Positions 21,543-32,219 of a DNA stretch of 64,000 nucleotides are shown here, piece by piece (position 1 is the first letter of the stretch; each line of letters begins with the position of its first letter). Both the position numbers and the translations under genes were made by a program. Source of the stretch: Tupaia tana (Eukaryota > Chordata > Mammalia > Scandentia > Tupaiidae); contig JAKSZU010000004.1 in assembly GCA_026018925.1 (NCBI GenBank), positions 14,896,964 through 14,960,963 of the forward strand, written 5' to 3'. The notes beneath the pieces are model-generated. The model was given only the letters and a program-made list of their open reading frames with translations, was not told the origin of the DNA and made no database searches.

Positions 21543-21717
21543 TGGGCGCATGTGTGTGTGTTCCCAAGATCCCGAGAGGAGAATGGAGGAGAAGGAATTG
21601 TGGCGTGACCATCCCCCTTGTGGGAGTAAGTTCTCTTTTCCTGTATCTCTGTCTCGCCGGGGAGCCACACACCCTATAACAAAAATCTTTCTCTTAAAAA
21701 AAAATTTATTTTTAAAA
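21543..21717 (+). mobile_element. SINE type A, 5' truncated
   Basis: Begins inside the body at GGGCGCATGTGTGTG. AGAAAACATTTT flanks both ends (21531-21542 and 21719-21730), so this is a normal 5'-truncated insertion. Confidence 0.9.
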
Positions 21718-21730
21718 AAGAAAACATTTT

Positions 21731-22072
21731 TATGTATGTGAACTCATGTTCTTTGGAAACGTATCTGTGGGAACTGAGGCCTTGATGAAAAGGTGTTTCC
21801 GCCCGGCAGGTGGGGTCACTACAAACTCAGAATCACTGGAACTAAAGTTTAGGCTTAAAGATTTTCTTTCAAGTGCACACCACAAGGCATGGCTTCCAGG
21901 TGAGTACAGCCCCAGGAGCAGGTGACACAGATAGTCATTACCTTTTTCTACAATATTAGTGGAAATTTTCTAGTTCACGAAAAACTAGAAAGGTAAACCT
22001 ACTTTTGAAAGACGCTTTTACATTTTTCATCGGTAAACGCAACTCATGAGGGGAAAGATTTCTTGATTCTCC
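21731..22072. other. no recognised gene; start of duplicated segment near 22022
   Basis: Single-copy-looking DNA. From about 22022 it aligns with 24402 onward (GGTAAACGCAACTCATG versus GGTAAATACAACTCATG). Confidence 0.5.
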
Positions 22073-22341
22073 TTTTTTTTTTTTTTTTGGAGAGGTTTTC
22101 GCTATAGGGCGTGTGCACTCGCCAGACAGACAGAGAGAGACGTAGAGACAGAAAGCGAGAAATCAACCCCCAGGGGGGATGGCCACACCGCAATCCCTTC
22201 TCCTCCATTCTCCTCTCGGGATTTTGGGCACGCACGCACACGCGCCCAGCGTGAGTTTTAAGCCACTGGGTCCGGGACTCGAACCGCGGTCGACTATGTG
22301 GGAGTCCAGCGATATAGCCATTATGCTAACTGCTGGTTCCC
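22073..22341 (-). mobile_element. SINE type A, young copy
   Basis: Reverse-strand, CpG-rich full-length copy inserted in the duplicated segment. Confidence 0.93.
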
Positions 22342-22374
22342 TCTCCTATTTTTTTTTAATAATGCTATTTTTTA

Positions 22375-22552
22375 ATGTTTAAAGAATTACTTAATTTTAT
22401 TTATTCATTAACTTATTTTAATTTGACCAGAGAGAGACAGAGAGAAAGAGAGAGAGAGAGATGGAAAGCAAGCCACCAGGTCCAGGACTCGAACTGTGGT
22501 CAGCCATGTGGGAGTGTCCAGCATCTTAACCACCACACCACCTGCTGGTCCC
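22375..22552 (-). mobile_element. SINE type B
   Basis: Reverse-strand copy with the GGGAGTGTCCAGC variant and the end CACCTGCTGGTCCCC. Confidence 0.9.
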
Positions 22553-22596
22553 CTCTTGTTTGTTCTGTTAAGGTGAAATGTATGTACAGTAAATGC

Positions 22597-22765
22597 TCAG
22601 ATTGGGGGAGCAGGTGCTGGCATGGCAGTAAGAACTGGACCCACATGAGACAGTACCCCCACTCTGCGTCCTGAAGTCTCCCTCTACGTGCCACATGTGG
22701 GCGGACTGTGATCCAGGCCCGCTGAGACTGGGAGTGAGATAAGGACACAAGGCCCCTACTGGGAT
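22597..22765 (+). mobile_element. SINE type C
   Basis: Head GGGGGAGCAGGTGCTGGCATGG. The body has CTGCGTCCTGAAGTCTCCCT and AGGCCCGCTGAGACTGGGAG. Its body matches 24556-24705 in reverse orientation, and the reverse-strand copy at 31255. Confidence 0.65.
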
Positions 22766-23594
22766 CCCAGTTCTATATGGAGAGTTTCATTCCAATCTCC
22801 CTGCTCCCTTAGGCCTCAAGCTTCAATTCCTCTGCATTTTGCTAGGCCACCAGGGATTGGCAGATGTCAGCAGGCAAACACCAGCTCCAGCTGGAATTTT
22901 TCTGGAATAGTGCTTTCTCCTTGTTTCTGATCATTTCCTTTCCTTTTCTGACAATATTCTCATGCTTTTAGAAAGAAAGATGTTTTTTGTATTTCATCCA
23001 GCATTTTAAGTACTCTATACTAGGGGGGCTTATCCAGATAGCTATAGCTGGAAAGGGACTATTTATCATTTTTACCCACCTGGAGTTTATTTTTATATGT
23101 GGTGTGAGGCAGAGGTCTAAGAGTCCTGCTATCATTACTCTCCTTTCTTTTTCCCCAGAAATGACACCTTTAAATCAAGTATTAAAACCACATTTTCCCT
23201 CTGTTTTCTGTTGCTCATTATCAGCTGGATACTTAAAAAGAGTCATAGAAATTCATTTCTAAGTGAAATATCCCTAAAATAACATTATAAAATTATTGGC
23301 TGGGTTAGTGGCTCTGGGTTTTTCTAATCATGTGCATTGCTTTATGAATAAATCAAAATTCATGTTGTGTAACAAAAATTTTTTGTCTAACAATCCAACT
23401 TTATATTTGATTAGAGGAAAAAGGTAGCTACTGTCTTTCTGACCGACCGATGAAGAAAATACAAGTCATCAGCATTTTGCACTAAAACATTTAAAACCAA
23501 AAGAAAGAAGAATTCATAACTTTGGATTCTCAAAAACAAAAATTATACTGGGCCAGGGTTTAATATAAATTTAAAGACCAAGTTGATTTTTTAA
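22766..23594. other. unassigned; possible old L1 near 23020-23250
   Basis: CCACCTGGAGTTTATTTTTA and ATATGTGGTGTGAGGCAGAG at 23079-23115 read like reverse-strand L1 ORF2. The rest is not recognised. Confidence 0.4.
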
Positions 23595-23793
23595 AAAAAT
23601 TATTTATTTATCTTATTTTATTTATATTATTATTATTTTTTTTAATTTATGTTTGCTGGAGGGCATGTGTGCTCACCAGAGACAGACAGAGAAAGAGAGA
23701 AAACGAACAAGCAAACCACCAGGTCTGGGACTCGAACCATGGTGGACCATGTGGGAGTCCAGCCCCTTAACCATCACACCACCTGCTGACCCC
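23595..23793 (-). mobile_element. SINE type B
   Basis: Reverse-strand copy. CCAAGTTGA occurs before (23578) and CCAAGTCAA after (23793) as probable target-site duplication. Confidence 0.88.
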
Positions 23794-24216
23794 CAAGTCA
23801 ACTTTATATCAGCCAAATTCTTACCAAAGAAAGGGAAACAGGATATAGTACAAAACAATTTACCATGTGTTTTACATAAATTTTAATATAAATGGAGTGG
23901 ATTATACACTGCTCAGCCCTATTCACATATAGACAGACAGACATTTAAAAGAAAGCAGCTGTTGCAGTTTTCACAACATAAATTTATATTTTCAATCATG
24001 TTAAATTGTTACTTGGGAAGCACAATCCCAAGGAAACAATTTCAGAAGCCCTGTAAACATTGGTTTTTATTTGATTAGCTCTCAATCAAGCTAAAAATGT
24101 CAACGAAGACCTCTAGAACCAAGCTCTTTATTCAAAATATGAATTCCACTCAGGAGAGACTTGGAGCGAAAGATAAATGTATTTTTTAAAAGAGCTTTAA
24201 AAGTTTTCATCAGTGG
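23794..24216. other. no recognised feature
   Basis: AT-rich single-copy-looking DNA, no frame of note. Confidence 0.5.
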
Positions 24217-24217
24217 A

Positions 24218-24400
24218 GCCGGCAAGTGACATGTTCGTTAAGGATGCTGTCCCACATGGCCAACTGTGGTTCGAGTCCTGGACCTGGTGATTTGCTTTCT
24301 CGCTTTCTCTCTCTCTCACTCTTTCTTTCTCTCTCTCACTCTGTCCTGTGGTCAAATTATAAAAATAAATAAGTTAAATAAAATGTTTTTTTAAAGTTTT
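24218..24400 (+). mobile_element. SINE type B
   Basis: Head GGAGCCGGCAAGTGACATG and an AT-rich tail. AAAGTTTT on both sides marks the insertion into the second copy of the duplicated segment. Confidence 0.88.
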
Positions 24401-24401
24401 A

Positions 24402-24530
24402 ATTGGTAAATACAACTCATGGGAGGAAAGACCTCTTGGTTCTTCTATTAAGGTGAAATGTATGTACAGTACGATGCTCAGATTCGGGGAGCCAGGTACT
24501 GGCACAGCAGTGAGAACTGGGTTCCCATGA
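24402..24530 (+). repeat. second copy of a local duplication, with type C head
   Basis: GGTGAAATGTATGTACAGTA, GATGCTCAGATTCGGGGAGC and TACTGGCACAGCAGTGAGAA match 22571-22635 in the same order and strand, including DNA outside the SINE. This is therefore a segment duplication and not two independent SINE insertions. Confidence 0.8.
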
Positions 24531-24555
24531 GAAATGTCAGAGTGAGCTGTGACAG

Positions 24556-24705
24556 ACTGTGAAAGAACTCCAGACTCAGAGAGGAAAGAGACACTCCTAA
24601 TAGGGCCCTCATGTCCCTATCGCATGTCCCAGCCTCAGCTGGCCTGGGTCACAGCATGCCCACACGTGACGTGTAGAGGGAGACCTCAGGACGCAAACCA
24701 GGGGC
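24556..24705 (-). mobile_element. SINE type C body in reverse orientation
   Basis: The reverse complement reads TTTGCGTCCTGAGGTCTCCC and later AGGCCAGCTGAGGCTGGGA, matching the forward copy at 22650-22760. It lies directly after a forward type C head, so the element has been rearranged. Confidence 0.7.
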
Positions 24706-24799
24706 CATTTTGAAAGGACATATTAGGTACCTCCCAGATGGCTTGGGCATTTTAATGGGAAGGACACATCAAAGCTCCTGATGCCTCGGCCATTTTCTT

Positions 24800-25142
24800 T
24801 TTAAAGATTAACCCTTGGGTGTTTATCTTTTACCTCTATCCTGTCAGGATTTGGGGCATGCACACAAATATACCCCGTCTGTTTTTTCTTTTTTTTAAAT
24901 TTATTTAGTCAAGTACTTATTTCAATTTGACCAGAGAGAGAAACAGAGAGAGAGGGGGAAAAATGAGAAAGCAAGCCACCAGGTCCAGGACTCGAACCAT
25001 GGTCAGCCATGTGGGAATGTCCAGCACCCTAACCACCATGCCACCTGCTGGCCCCCTGGCCTGTTTTTCAACCTCCCAGGCCAGAATTCAGAGTACAGTC
25101 AGCCATGTGGGATCTGGCTCTTTTAATACAGGGCTGGCCCTA
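24800..25142 (-). mobile_element. SINE type A, old copy, split by type B
   Basis: GGATTTGGGGCATGCACAC before the nested B and CAGTCAGCCATGTGGGATC after it belong to one old reverse-strand copy. CTGTTTTT recurs on both sides of the inserted B. Confidence 0.75.
24888..25056 (-). mobile_element. SINE type B nested in old type A
   Basis: Reverse-strand full-length type B ending CACCTGCTGGCCCCC. Confidence 0.9.
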
Positions 25143-25189
25143 TTTTCTTTTTTTGGAAGAGTTTGTGAAGAATTAGTACGAATACTTAT

Positions 25190-25260
25190 TTTTTTAATTA
25201 TATATTTAATTTTATTTATTATTACTATTTTTTAAAATTAGCCATAGGGCACATGCACTC

Positions 25261-25313
<53 letters not shown>

Positions 25314-25401
25314 TAAGGAAAGAAGCTGCCAGGTTCAGGACTCAAACCACCATCAGCCATGGGGGAATCCAGCTCCTTAATCACCACACCACCTGGTGAC
25401 C
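25190..25401 (-). mobile_element. SINE type B with (GA)n expansion
   Basis: Reverse-strand copy keeping the GCCATAGGGCACATGCACTC end block, with about 24 GA units at 25264-25311. Confidence 0.9.
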
Positions 25402-25596
25402 AAGCATGAATACGTCTTTAAATGACAAAATTCACTAGTAAAACCACCTGGGCCTGAGCTTCTTCTTTTTTTTTTTTTTTTTTTTTGTGGATAGTTTTGT
25501 TTTCCTTTAATTATTATTCCTATTCATTCAATCTCTCTACTTATTGTATATCTATTGAGTTTATTTCATCCCAAGTTAGTTTCTTCTTCTTCTTTT

Positions 25597-25853
25597 TTTT
25601 TTTTCCGAGAGTTTTGCTATAGGCTGCATGTGCTCATCAGAGAGACAGAGAGACAGAGAGACAGAAAGCAAGAAATCACCCCCCCAGGGGCAATGGCCAT
25701 GCCGCAATCCCTTCTCCTCCATTCTCCTCTTGGGATTTTGGGCATGCACACATACAAGCCTGGTGTGAGTTTTAAGCCACTGGGTCCGGGACTCGAACAA
25801 CAATCAACTACATGGGAGTCCAGCAGCATAACCATGACATCATCTGCTGGTCC
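25597..25853 (-). mobile_element. SINE type A
   Basis: Reverse-strand copy in L1. CAAGTTAGTTTC and CAAGTTAATTTC flank it. Confidence 0.93.
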
Positions 25854-26214
25854 CCAAGTTAATTTCAGTAGTCTGTGTCTTTCCATGAATTTGCCCATTT
25901 CATCTAGATAGTATCTAATGTGTTGACATACAATTTTTGTAGTATTCCTTTATAATAACTTTTATTTCTACGTCAGTAGTAAAATCTCAACTTTCATTCC
26001 TTATTTTAGTAATTTGAGTCTTCTTTTCCTTGGTCTTATTAGCTAAAGGTTTGTCCATTTTGTTTATATTTTTAAGAACTGTGTAGTTTTGTTGATTTTC
26101 TCCATTGTTTTTCTATTTTTTTATTCTGTATTTTATTTACTTCTACTTTAATGTATTTCCTTTCTTCTACTTGTGTTGGATTTAACTTGCTCTTCTTTTT
26201 CTAGCTTTTCTTTT

Positions 26215-26482
26215 CTTTTTTTTTTTTTTTTTTTTAAGATTTTTGCCATAGGGTACATATGCTCACCAGAAAGGAGAGAGACACAGAGAGAGAAAGTGAG
26301 AAATCTCTCCCCAAAGGATATGGCCACACTGCAATCCCTTCTCCTCCATCCTCCTCCTGAGACTTTGGACATGCAGGCATCATGCACCTGGTGTAATTTT
26401 CAAGCTGCCAGGCCTGGTACTCGAACTGCAGTCAGCCATGTGACAGTCCAGTGCCCTAACCACTACACCACCTGCTGGCTCC
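26215..26482 (-). mobile_element. SINE type A
   Basis: Reverse-strand copy in L1. CTTTTTCTAG lies on both sides. Confidence 0.92.
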
Positions 26483-26635
26483 TTTTTCTAGTTTAAGGTG
26501 AAAAGTTAAGTTATTGACTTGTGATGTTTCTTATTTAATGTATGCTTCTAAAGCATAAATTCCTCACTGAACATTGCTTTCCCTACATCCCACAAGTTTT
26601 TGTTTGTTTGTTTTTGCTTTGTTTTGTTTGTTCAT

Positions 26636-27054
26636 TTTTGTAGTTTTTACTATAAATTGCAGCACTCACTGGAGAGAGACAGAGAGAGAGAGGGAAAGTG
26701 AAAAATTACCCTCCAGGAGAATGGCTACACTATAATCCCTTCTCCATTCTCCTCTTGGGATTTAGGACATGTACACACACATGTCTGGTGTGAGATTGAA
26801 ACTGTTGGTGGGGATGGCAGATGGCATGGTGATTAAGGGCGCTGGACTCCCACATGGCTGACCACGGTTCAAGTCCTGGACCTGGTGGCTAGCTTTCTCT
26901 CTCTCTCTCTCTCTCTCTTCCTCTCTGGCCAAATTAAAATAAGTAAATTAAGATAAATTTTAAAAGAAAGAAAGAAACTGCTAGGTCTGGGACTCAAACT
27001 GTGGTCAACTGCATGAGAGTCCAGCGATGTAACCATTCACCATCTACTGGTCCT
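26636..27054 (-). mobile_element. SINE type A, split by type B
   Basis: Reverse-strand body at 26636-26810 and head at 26975-27054 (ATCTACTGGTCC). GAAACTG at the junction is duplicated around the inserted type B. Confidence 0.88.
26811..26972 (+). mobile_element. SINE type B nested in type A
   Basis: Head GGGGATGGCAGATGGCATGG, TC repeat, short AT-rich tail. Confidence 0.88.
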
Positions 27055-27099
27055 AAAGACTCAATTTTTTTTAAAAGAATTATTTATTTTAATATTTTT

Positions 27100-27350
27100 T
27101 ATTCATTTTTTAAAGAGATTTTTGCTATAGGATGCATGTGCTTGCCGGAGAGACAGAGAGAGACAGAAGGCAAGAAATCACCCCGAAGGGGGATGGCCAC
27201 ACTGCAGTTGTTCTTCTTCGTTCTCCTCTCAGGATTTTGGGTGCACATGCACATGCTCCCGACGTGAATTTAAGCTGCCAGGTCCAGGACTCGTTCTTCA
27301 GTCAACTACATGAGAGTCCATTTACGTAACTATTATGCCATCTGCTGGTC
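27100..27350 (-). mobile_element. SINE type A
   Basis: Reverse-strand copy ending CATCTGCTGGTCCC. AGAGACTCAA precedes the next element on the right and resembles AAAGACTCAA at 27055. Confidence 0.9.
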
Positions 27351-27369
27351 CCAGAGACTCAAAAAAATT

Positions 27370-27546
27370 TTTTTTGAGAATTATTTATTTTAATTTTATT
27401 TGTTATTTTTAAAATTTGCTATAGGGTGTATACACCACCAGAAGAAGACAGAGAAAGTGAGAAAGCAGGCCTCCAGGTGGGGCACTCAAACTGCATGAGC
27501 CATGTGGGAGACCAGCACCCCAACTCCTGTCCCGCCTGCCAGCCTC
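27370..27546 (-). mobile_element. SINE type B
   Basis: Reverse-strand copy. CAGAGACTCA lies on both sides (27351 and 27546), and a similar AAAGACTCAA precedes the neighbouring SINE, so the two share one target. Confidence 0.88.
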
Positions 27547-27928
27547 AGAGACTCAGACTTTAAACACCGCCTTTCCTGAGGTGGGAAGGTCCTGAAGTTT
27601 CTGCCCTGCTTTTTCAGGCTAGCTGTTATTGCCCCTAATCTCTCTGAAGTGTCTTTACTCACATTGTTTAGGGGCTGGCCAAGGATTTAAGGGAAATTTA
27701 TTTATAGATTTGGTGCTCTGCCTTCGGTAGCGTCCTTTTTTGTTTTCACTCTTCAGTTTCCTGCTCTGCTAGTCCATATTCTGTCCTCTGATTCCTCGGG
27801 CTGCCGCTTTCTCTTTGTTCTCCATCCCCCTGTTCCACAGAACTCGGAAGTGCTCTCCCAGGAGAAGCCATATAAATATGGATCTCACCTAACATGGTTT
27901 CTTTCTGTTAGGAATTGAATCTCCTTGG
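27547..27928. other. no recognised feature
   Basis: Moderately GC-rich single-copy-looking DNA. No frame or repeat identified. Confidence 0.5.
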
Positions 27929-28155
27929 GTTAGCAGGTGGCCTGGTGGTTAAGGCGCTGGACTCCCACATGACCAACCACAGATTAAGTCCTGCACCTGG
28001 TGGCTTGCTTTCTCACTTTTCCTCTCTCTGTCTCTCTCTCTGTCTCTCTCTGGTGAGTGTGCATGCCTGGTAGCAAATAGGAAAATAACAATAATAATAA
28101 AATTAAATAAGTATTTTTAAATAATAATTAATCAAATTAAATAATTCCTTAAAAA
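27929..28155 (+). mobile_element. SINE type B
   Basis: Head GGGTTAGCAGGTGGCCTGG. The AT tail contains AATTAAATAAGT and AATTAAATAATTCC. TTGAATC flanks both sides. Confidence 0.88.
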
Positions 28156-28262
28156 AATTGAATCCCCCTCAAGTTTTTGCCTTTATTTATTTTATTTATT
28201 TTTAACCATAGCTTCAAGTCATCATCAAAAATATTTAGACTGGAGTTTATCATTTTATCTTT
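28156..28262. other. short unassigned stretch
   Basis: Nothing recognised between two SINEs. Confidence 0.4.
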
Positions 28263-28440
28263 TTTTAAAAGAATTATTTTATTTAACTTTATTTATTAAT
28301 ATTATTGTTAATCTGACCAGAGAGAGACAGAAAGAAAAAATGAGAAAGCATGCTGTGAGGTCTGAGACTTGAACTGTGGTCCTCGTGGTGGGCCATATGG
28401 GAGTCCAACACCTTTAGCCACCACGCCACCTGCTGGCCCC
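28263..28440 (-). mobile_element. SINE type B
   Basis: Reverse-strand copy with a small insertion CCTCGTGGT before GGGCCATATGG. CATTTTATCTT flanks both ends. Confidence 0.92.
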
Positions 28441-28502
28441 ATTCATTTTATCTTAAAGAGCACATAAGCTACTCTGCCAATATCAAAACTAAAGACTTCC
28501 TT

Positions 28503-28625
28503 GGGGCCAGCAGGTGGTGTGGTGGTTGAGCCCTGGCAGCTTGCTTTCTCACTCTCCATTTCTCTCTGTCTCTCTCTTGACAAAATTGAGAAATAATGAT
28601 TAAAAAAAATAATAATAAGTAAAGA
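28503..28625 (+). mobile_element. SINE type B, tRNA half deleted
   Basis: Head GGGGCCAGCAGGTGGTGTGG, then directly to CCTGGCAGCTTGC. The B box and anticodon arm are gone. Confidence 0.85.
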
Positions 28626-28795
28626 CTGTTCCAGAACTGTACCCTTTCATATTATAGAAGTAATAAACACTTACATGTTTAAAAATTGCCAAGTGATACA
28701 AAAATATACAAAGGAAAATTTAATTTTAGGTAGTTAATCGATTTAATTATCACTATCCCTTCCCTTGTCCATGACAATTTGGCATTTATGTTATA

Positions 28796-28885
28796 CACAC
28801 ACACACACACACACACACACAGATACATAGTGTTCTTATATGAATGGTATTATACTGTATGTATGTATGTATGTGTATGTATATA

Positions 28886-28943
<58 letters not shown>

Positions 28944-28945
28944 TT
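28796..28945 (+). repeat. (AC)n, (TATG)n, (TA)n and poly(T) tracts
   Basis: A run of 13 AC units, then TATG/TGTG repeats, then about 15 TA units and 20 T residues. Long simple repeats with no coding value. Confidence 0.95.
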
Positions 28946-28949
28946 TGTT

Positions 28950-29345
28950 ATTATGGTTTGGATAATGGTTTGTCCCCCAGATGTTTGTTTGGAATTTAGT
29001 CTTAGTGGATGGTGGTTGAATGTCCCCCAAAAGTTCATGTGTTAGGACTTGATTGTATTGTAGAGGTGTTAAGTGAGAACTTGATCCCTTCACGATGAGG
29101 CCTTTGGTTTTGATAAGGTCATTAACTCATTGACTTTGGGTGGGTTTGTAAGCAGAGGGAATGAGCCAGAACCAAGAGAAACACAAGCAACCCTTCTGCT
29201 CAAGATCCTACCCTCTGCTATGCCACGGCCTCGCAGACGTTGGCCTCTGGACCTGGAACCTCAGACCACGAGCCGAGTAAACTCCTGTTTATAAATCACC
29301 CCGCCTCAGGTATTTCTGTTAGTAGTGCAATGGCAAACTAAGGTA
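28950..29345 (+). mobile_element. MaLR/MST-like LTR
   Basis: Reads TATGGTTTGGATAATG near the start, GAATGTCCCCCAAAAGTTCA, CATGTGTTAGGACTTGATTG and later CACCCCGCCTCAGGTATTTC plus GGCAAACTAAG at the end. This is the usual order of a mammalian ERVL-MaLR LTR. TTTATAAATCACC sits where the poly(A) region lies. No internal retroviral sequence follows, so it is solitary. Confidence 0.75.
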
Positions 29346-29642
29346 TTTGGCAATCTTTTTAATTTTTTTCGCTTAATACATTTTTTAGAGTTTTTCTATA
29401 GGTTTTCCTGTTTATCCGTTCATCAGCTACTCATAGAGCACTTGCTGCGTGTCAGACTATGGTGAAGCAGTGAACCAAATGTACCGAAGAACTTGTCTTC
29501 ACGGAACTTATAGTCTAGTGAGGCGAGAGGAGGTAAATCAGAAATAAACAATCAACAAAGCAAATAAGATGTCACTGTGGAGAAAGTTAAGGCAATAAGG
29601 AGTGGTGGCCATCTGGGAGGGGAAAGGGAAGAGTTCTGTCAT
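29346..29642. other. unassigned, possibly L2-like
   Basis: Has the style of L2/MIR-type old repeats (GAGCACTTGCTGCGTGTCAG, GGAACTTATAGTCTAGTG), but I cannot place it firmly. Confidence 0.35.
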
Positions 29643-29902
29643 TTTTTTTTAAGGTTTTTGCCATAGGGCACATGCCCTCGCCAGAAAGGAGAGAGAGAGA
29701 GAGACAGTGATAGTGAAGTGAGAAATCATCCCCCCGGGGAGGATGGCCATGCTGCAATCCCTTCTCCTCCATCCTCCTCCCAGGAAACTGGGCACACGCA
29801 TACATGTGCTAGGCATGATCTTTAAGCCACCAGGTCTGGGACTCCAACAGCAGTTGGCCATGTGGGAGTCCAGCACCTCAACCACCACACCACCTGCTGG
29901 TA
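29643..29902 (-). mobile_element. SINE type A
   Basis: Reverse-strand copy, GCCATAGGGCACATGCCCTC to CACCTGCTGG. Confidence 0.9.
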
Positions 29903-29931
29903 ACTTTTAAAAGGAAGAAAAGGATATGCCA

Positions 29932-30170
29932 AATCATGGCATGGTGGTTAAGGCAGCCAGACCCCACATGGCTGACCATACAGTTCAAGTCCCCTGACCT
30001 TGCTTGAGAAACATGCCAGGTGCATATGCAAGCATACCCAAAAACCTGAAAAGAACATGAGATGAAAGAGCAAAGATTGCAACCTGACCATTCCCCGTGG
30101 GGGTGCTTTCTGCGCTCCTTCTGCTTCTGTCTCTGTCTCTCTGGTGAGCACACACACACTTAAAAAAAAA
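29932..30170 (+). mobile_element. SINE type A, old divergent copy
   Basis: Starts at ATCATGGCATGGTGGTTAAGG. Contains CAGACCCCACATGGCTGACC and ends in ACTTAAAAAAAAAAAA. Confidence 0.75.
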
Positions 30171-30176
30171 AAAAGG

Positions 30177-30590
30177 TGAGGTGGTGGGGTAAATAGAGAA
30201 AGTCTCAATCGATTTCAGCAGACTTACAATGAGCAAGGTAGCGTGGTAATGTGAGAGAAGAACTGGCCAGGCAATGGGAAGAACAAGAGCAGAGACTTAA
30301 TAGGCACATGTCGGTGTGTCTGGGAGACAATCCAGAGGCCGATGTGTCTGAAGCAGAGTGAGTTGAGGGCAGTTAGAGAAGATGGGGTCGGATTGCTGTA
30401 AAGTATACTGCCTTAAAGGACACTGTAGTTATCTTTCCATGTCATTCTATGGAAATGGGTTATTTTTGACCCCCTTGAGCCACCAGTGTTTTTTCTTGAC
30501 TTGATACCACATGATATTTCGTTTGTAACCCTAGCCCCCATGATGCTTTTCTACACTGTGATGGTCTCATTGGCCTGGATCTTTCTTTCT
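30177..30590. other. no recognised feature
   Basis: Possible old LINE-like DNA around 30240-30420. Nothing firm. Confidence 0.4.
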
Positions 30591-30624
30591 TTCTTTTTTT
30601 TTTTTTAAGAATTATTTTATTTAT

Positions 30625-30875
30625 TGGGACCAGCAGTTGGCATAATGGCTATGTCGCTGAACTCCCATGTAGTCGACTGCGGTTCAAGTCCTGGACCCGG
30701 TGGCTTAAACTCACGCCAGGGGCGTGTGCGTGTGTGCTTGAGATCCCGAGAGGAGAAAGGAGGAGAAGGAATTGTAGCGTGGCCATACCCCCTGGGGGTG
30801 ATTTCTCGCTCTCTGTCTGGCAAGCGCACACACCCTATAGCAAAAACCTCTCAAAAAAAAAAAAAAAAAAAAAAA
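30625..30875 (+). mobile_element. SINE type A
   Basis: Head GGGACCAGCAGTTGGC, CpG-rich body, poly(A) of about 24. It follows AAGAATTATTTTATTTATT, which looks like a type B tail remnant. Confidence 0.93.
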
Positions 30876-30994
30876 AGACATATGCATTTAAATTTAAAAC
30901 ATTCCCAACTTACCATATGAAAATGCTTTACCGATTTTTACTCCTAAGAGAACATCTGTTTCTCCACTTCATCAATGTCACTAATTTTTTTTTT

Positions 30995-31248
30995 CTTTTT
31001 TTGGAGAGGTTTTCGCTATAGGACGCGTGCGCTCGCCAGACAGACAGAGACAGAGAGACAGAAAGCGAGAAATCACCCCCCCCGGGGGGATAGCCACGCC
31101 ACAATCCCTTCTCCTCCTTTCTCTTCTTGGGATCTTGGGCATGCACGCACACGCGCCCAGCATGAGTTTAAGCCACCAGGTCCGGGACTCGAACCATGGT
31201 CGACTATGTGGGAGTCCAGCGCGTAGCCATTACGCCAACTGCTGGTCC
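30995..31248 (-). mobile_element. SINE type A, young copy
   Basis: Reverse-strand CpG-rich copy with CCCCCCCCGGGGGG at the palindrome. Confidence 0.93.
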
Positions 31249-31254
31249 CGATTT

Positions 31255-31492
31255 TTTTTTTTTTTGAAGTTTATTGATTTCTTTCTTCCATGAGAGAGAA
31301 CTGAGAGAGACAGAGAGAGATAAGCACCCCTGACAGTGTTTTTATGCCATCATCCACCCTCAGTCTTAGCCAGCCGGGACCACAAGTGCACACACCCAGT
31401 GTGTACAGGGAGGTGTCGAGACGCAAACCCTAGACCTTCCGTGGACCTGTGGAGTGTTGTGTTACCACTGCACCACCACCAACTGGGCTCCT
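31255..31492 (-). mobile_element. SINE type C, most complete copy
   Basis: Read on the minus strand: head GGAGCCCAGTTGGTGGTGG, a TGCAGTGGTAAC A-box-like stretch and GGGTTTGCGTCTCGAC, a B-box-like stretch. The GGCTGGCTAAGACTGAGGG body and TCTCTCTCTGTCTCTCTC tract follow, ending near AAACTTC and poly(A). About 235 bp. I do not recognise the family. Confidence 0.7.
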
Positions 31493-31502
31493 GACCATTT
31501 AT

Positions 31503-31771
31503 CTTTTTTTTTTTTTTTAAGTTTTTCTATAGAGTCTGTGTACTTGCCATAGACAGAGAAATAGGGAGAGAGGGAAAATGAGAAATCACCCCTCCCCTGC
31601 ATGGGGGATAGCCACACTGCAAGCCCTTCTCCACTATTCTCCTCTTGGGATATTGGGCACAAATGCACACGAGCCTGGCGTAGTTTTCAGGCCACCAGGT
31701 TCAGGACTCGAACCATGCAGTCAGCCATATGATATCTCGTCACCTTAACCTCCATGCCACCTGCTGGCCCC
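31503..31771 (-). mobile_element. SINE type A
   Basis: Reverse-strand copy. CTGACCATTTATCTTTT before and CCCATCTTGATTTTA after do not give a clear duplication. Confidence 0.87.
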
Positions 31772-32219
31772 ATCTTGATTTTAATAGTTCGGTAGTGGAT
31801 AATCTTTCTTTCCCAGAGAGACCATCCTGTCATTTGCAGGTAATGATTTATTGCCATTACTTATATATTTTAACTTACATCTACTATTTTTATTCTGTTT
31901 TCTATTGAACAAGCTTTCTGGTTTCTTTTTTGTCTTCCTGCTTTTTGAGCCTTGATAACACTTCGTTGTTCTTTTGTGGTTTGGAAATCCTTATTCTGCT
32001 CCTACGCTTGCGGTGGTTGTCCTTGCATATTTTGTTCAACATTGTAACAAATTTTTCTGTCAATGCCATGAATCACATCAATTTATAACCTCCCCCCAGG
32101 TGAGATAAGGCCATTAATATACTTGAACCCCACTCCTTATGCCTCATTTCCCTTTTTTTATTGAATCATTTGAGATCTTAGCACCAGATTGTTTTTTAAA
32201 TCTTTTTATTTTTTTCCAT
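31772..32219. other. unassigned T-rich DNA, possibly old L1
   Basis: Resembles decayed reverse-strand LINE sequence but no block is decisive. Confidence 0.35.

Larger units (their letters stand above)
25490..26625 (-). mobile_element. old L1 ORF2 fragment
   Basis: The reverse complement of L1 ORF2 is evident: TTAGTAATTTGAGTCTTCTT, GCTAAAGGTTTGTCCATTTT, GATTTTCTCCATTGTTTTTC and CTACATCCCACAAGTTTTTG in the expected order. It is broken by stops and by the type A SINEs at 25597 and 26215. Confidence 0.85.
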
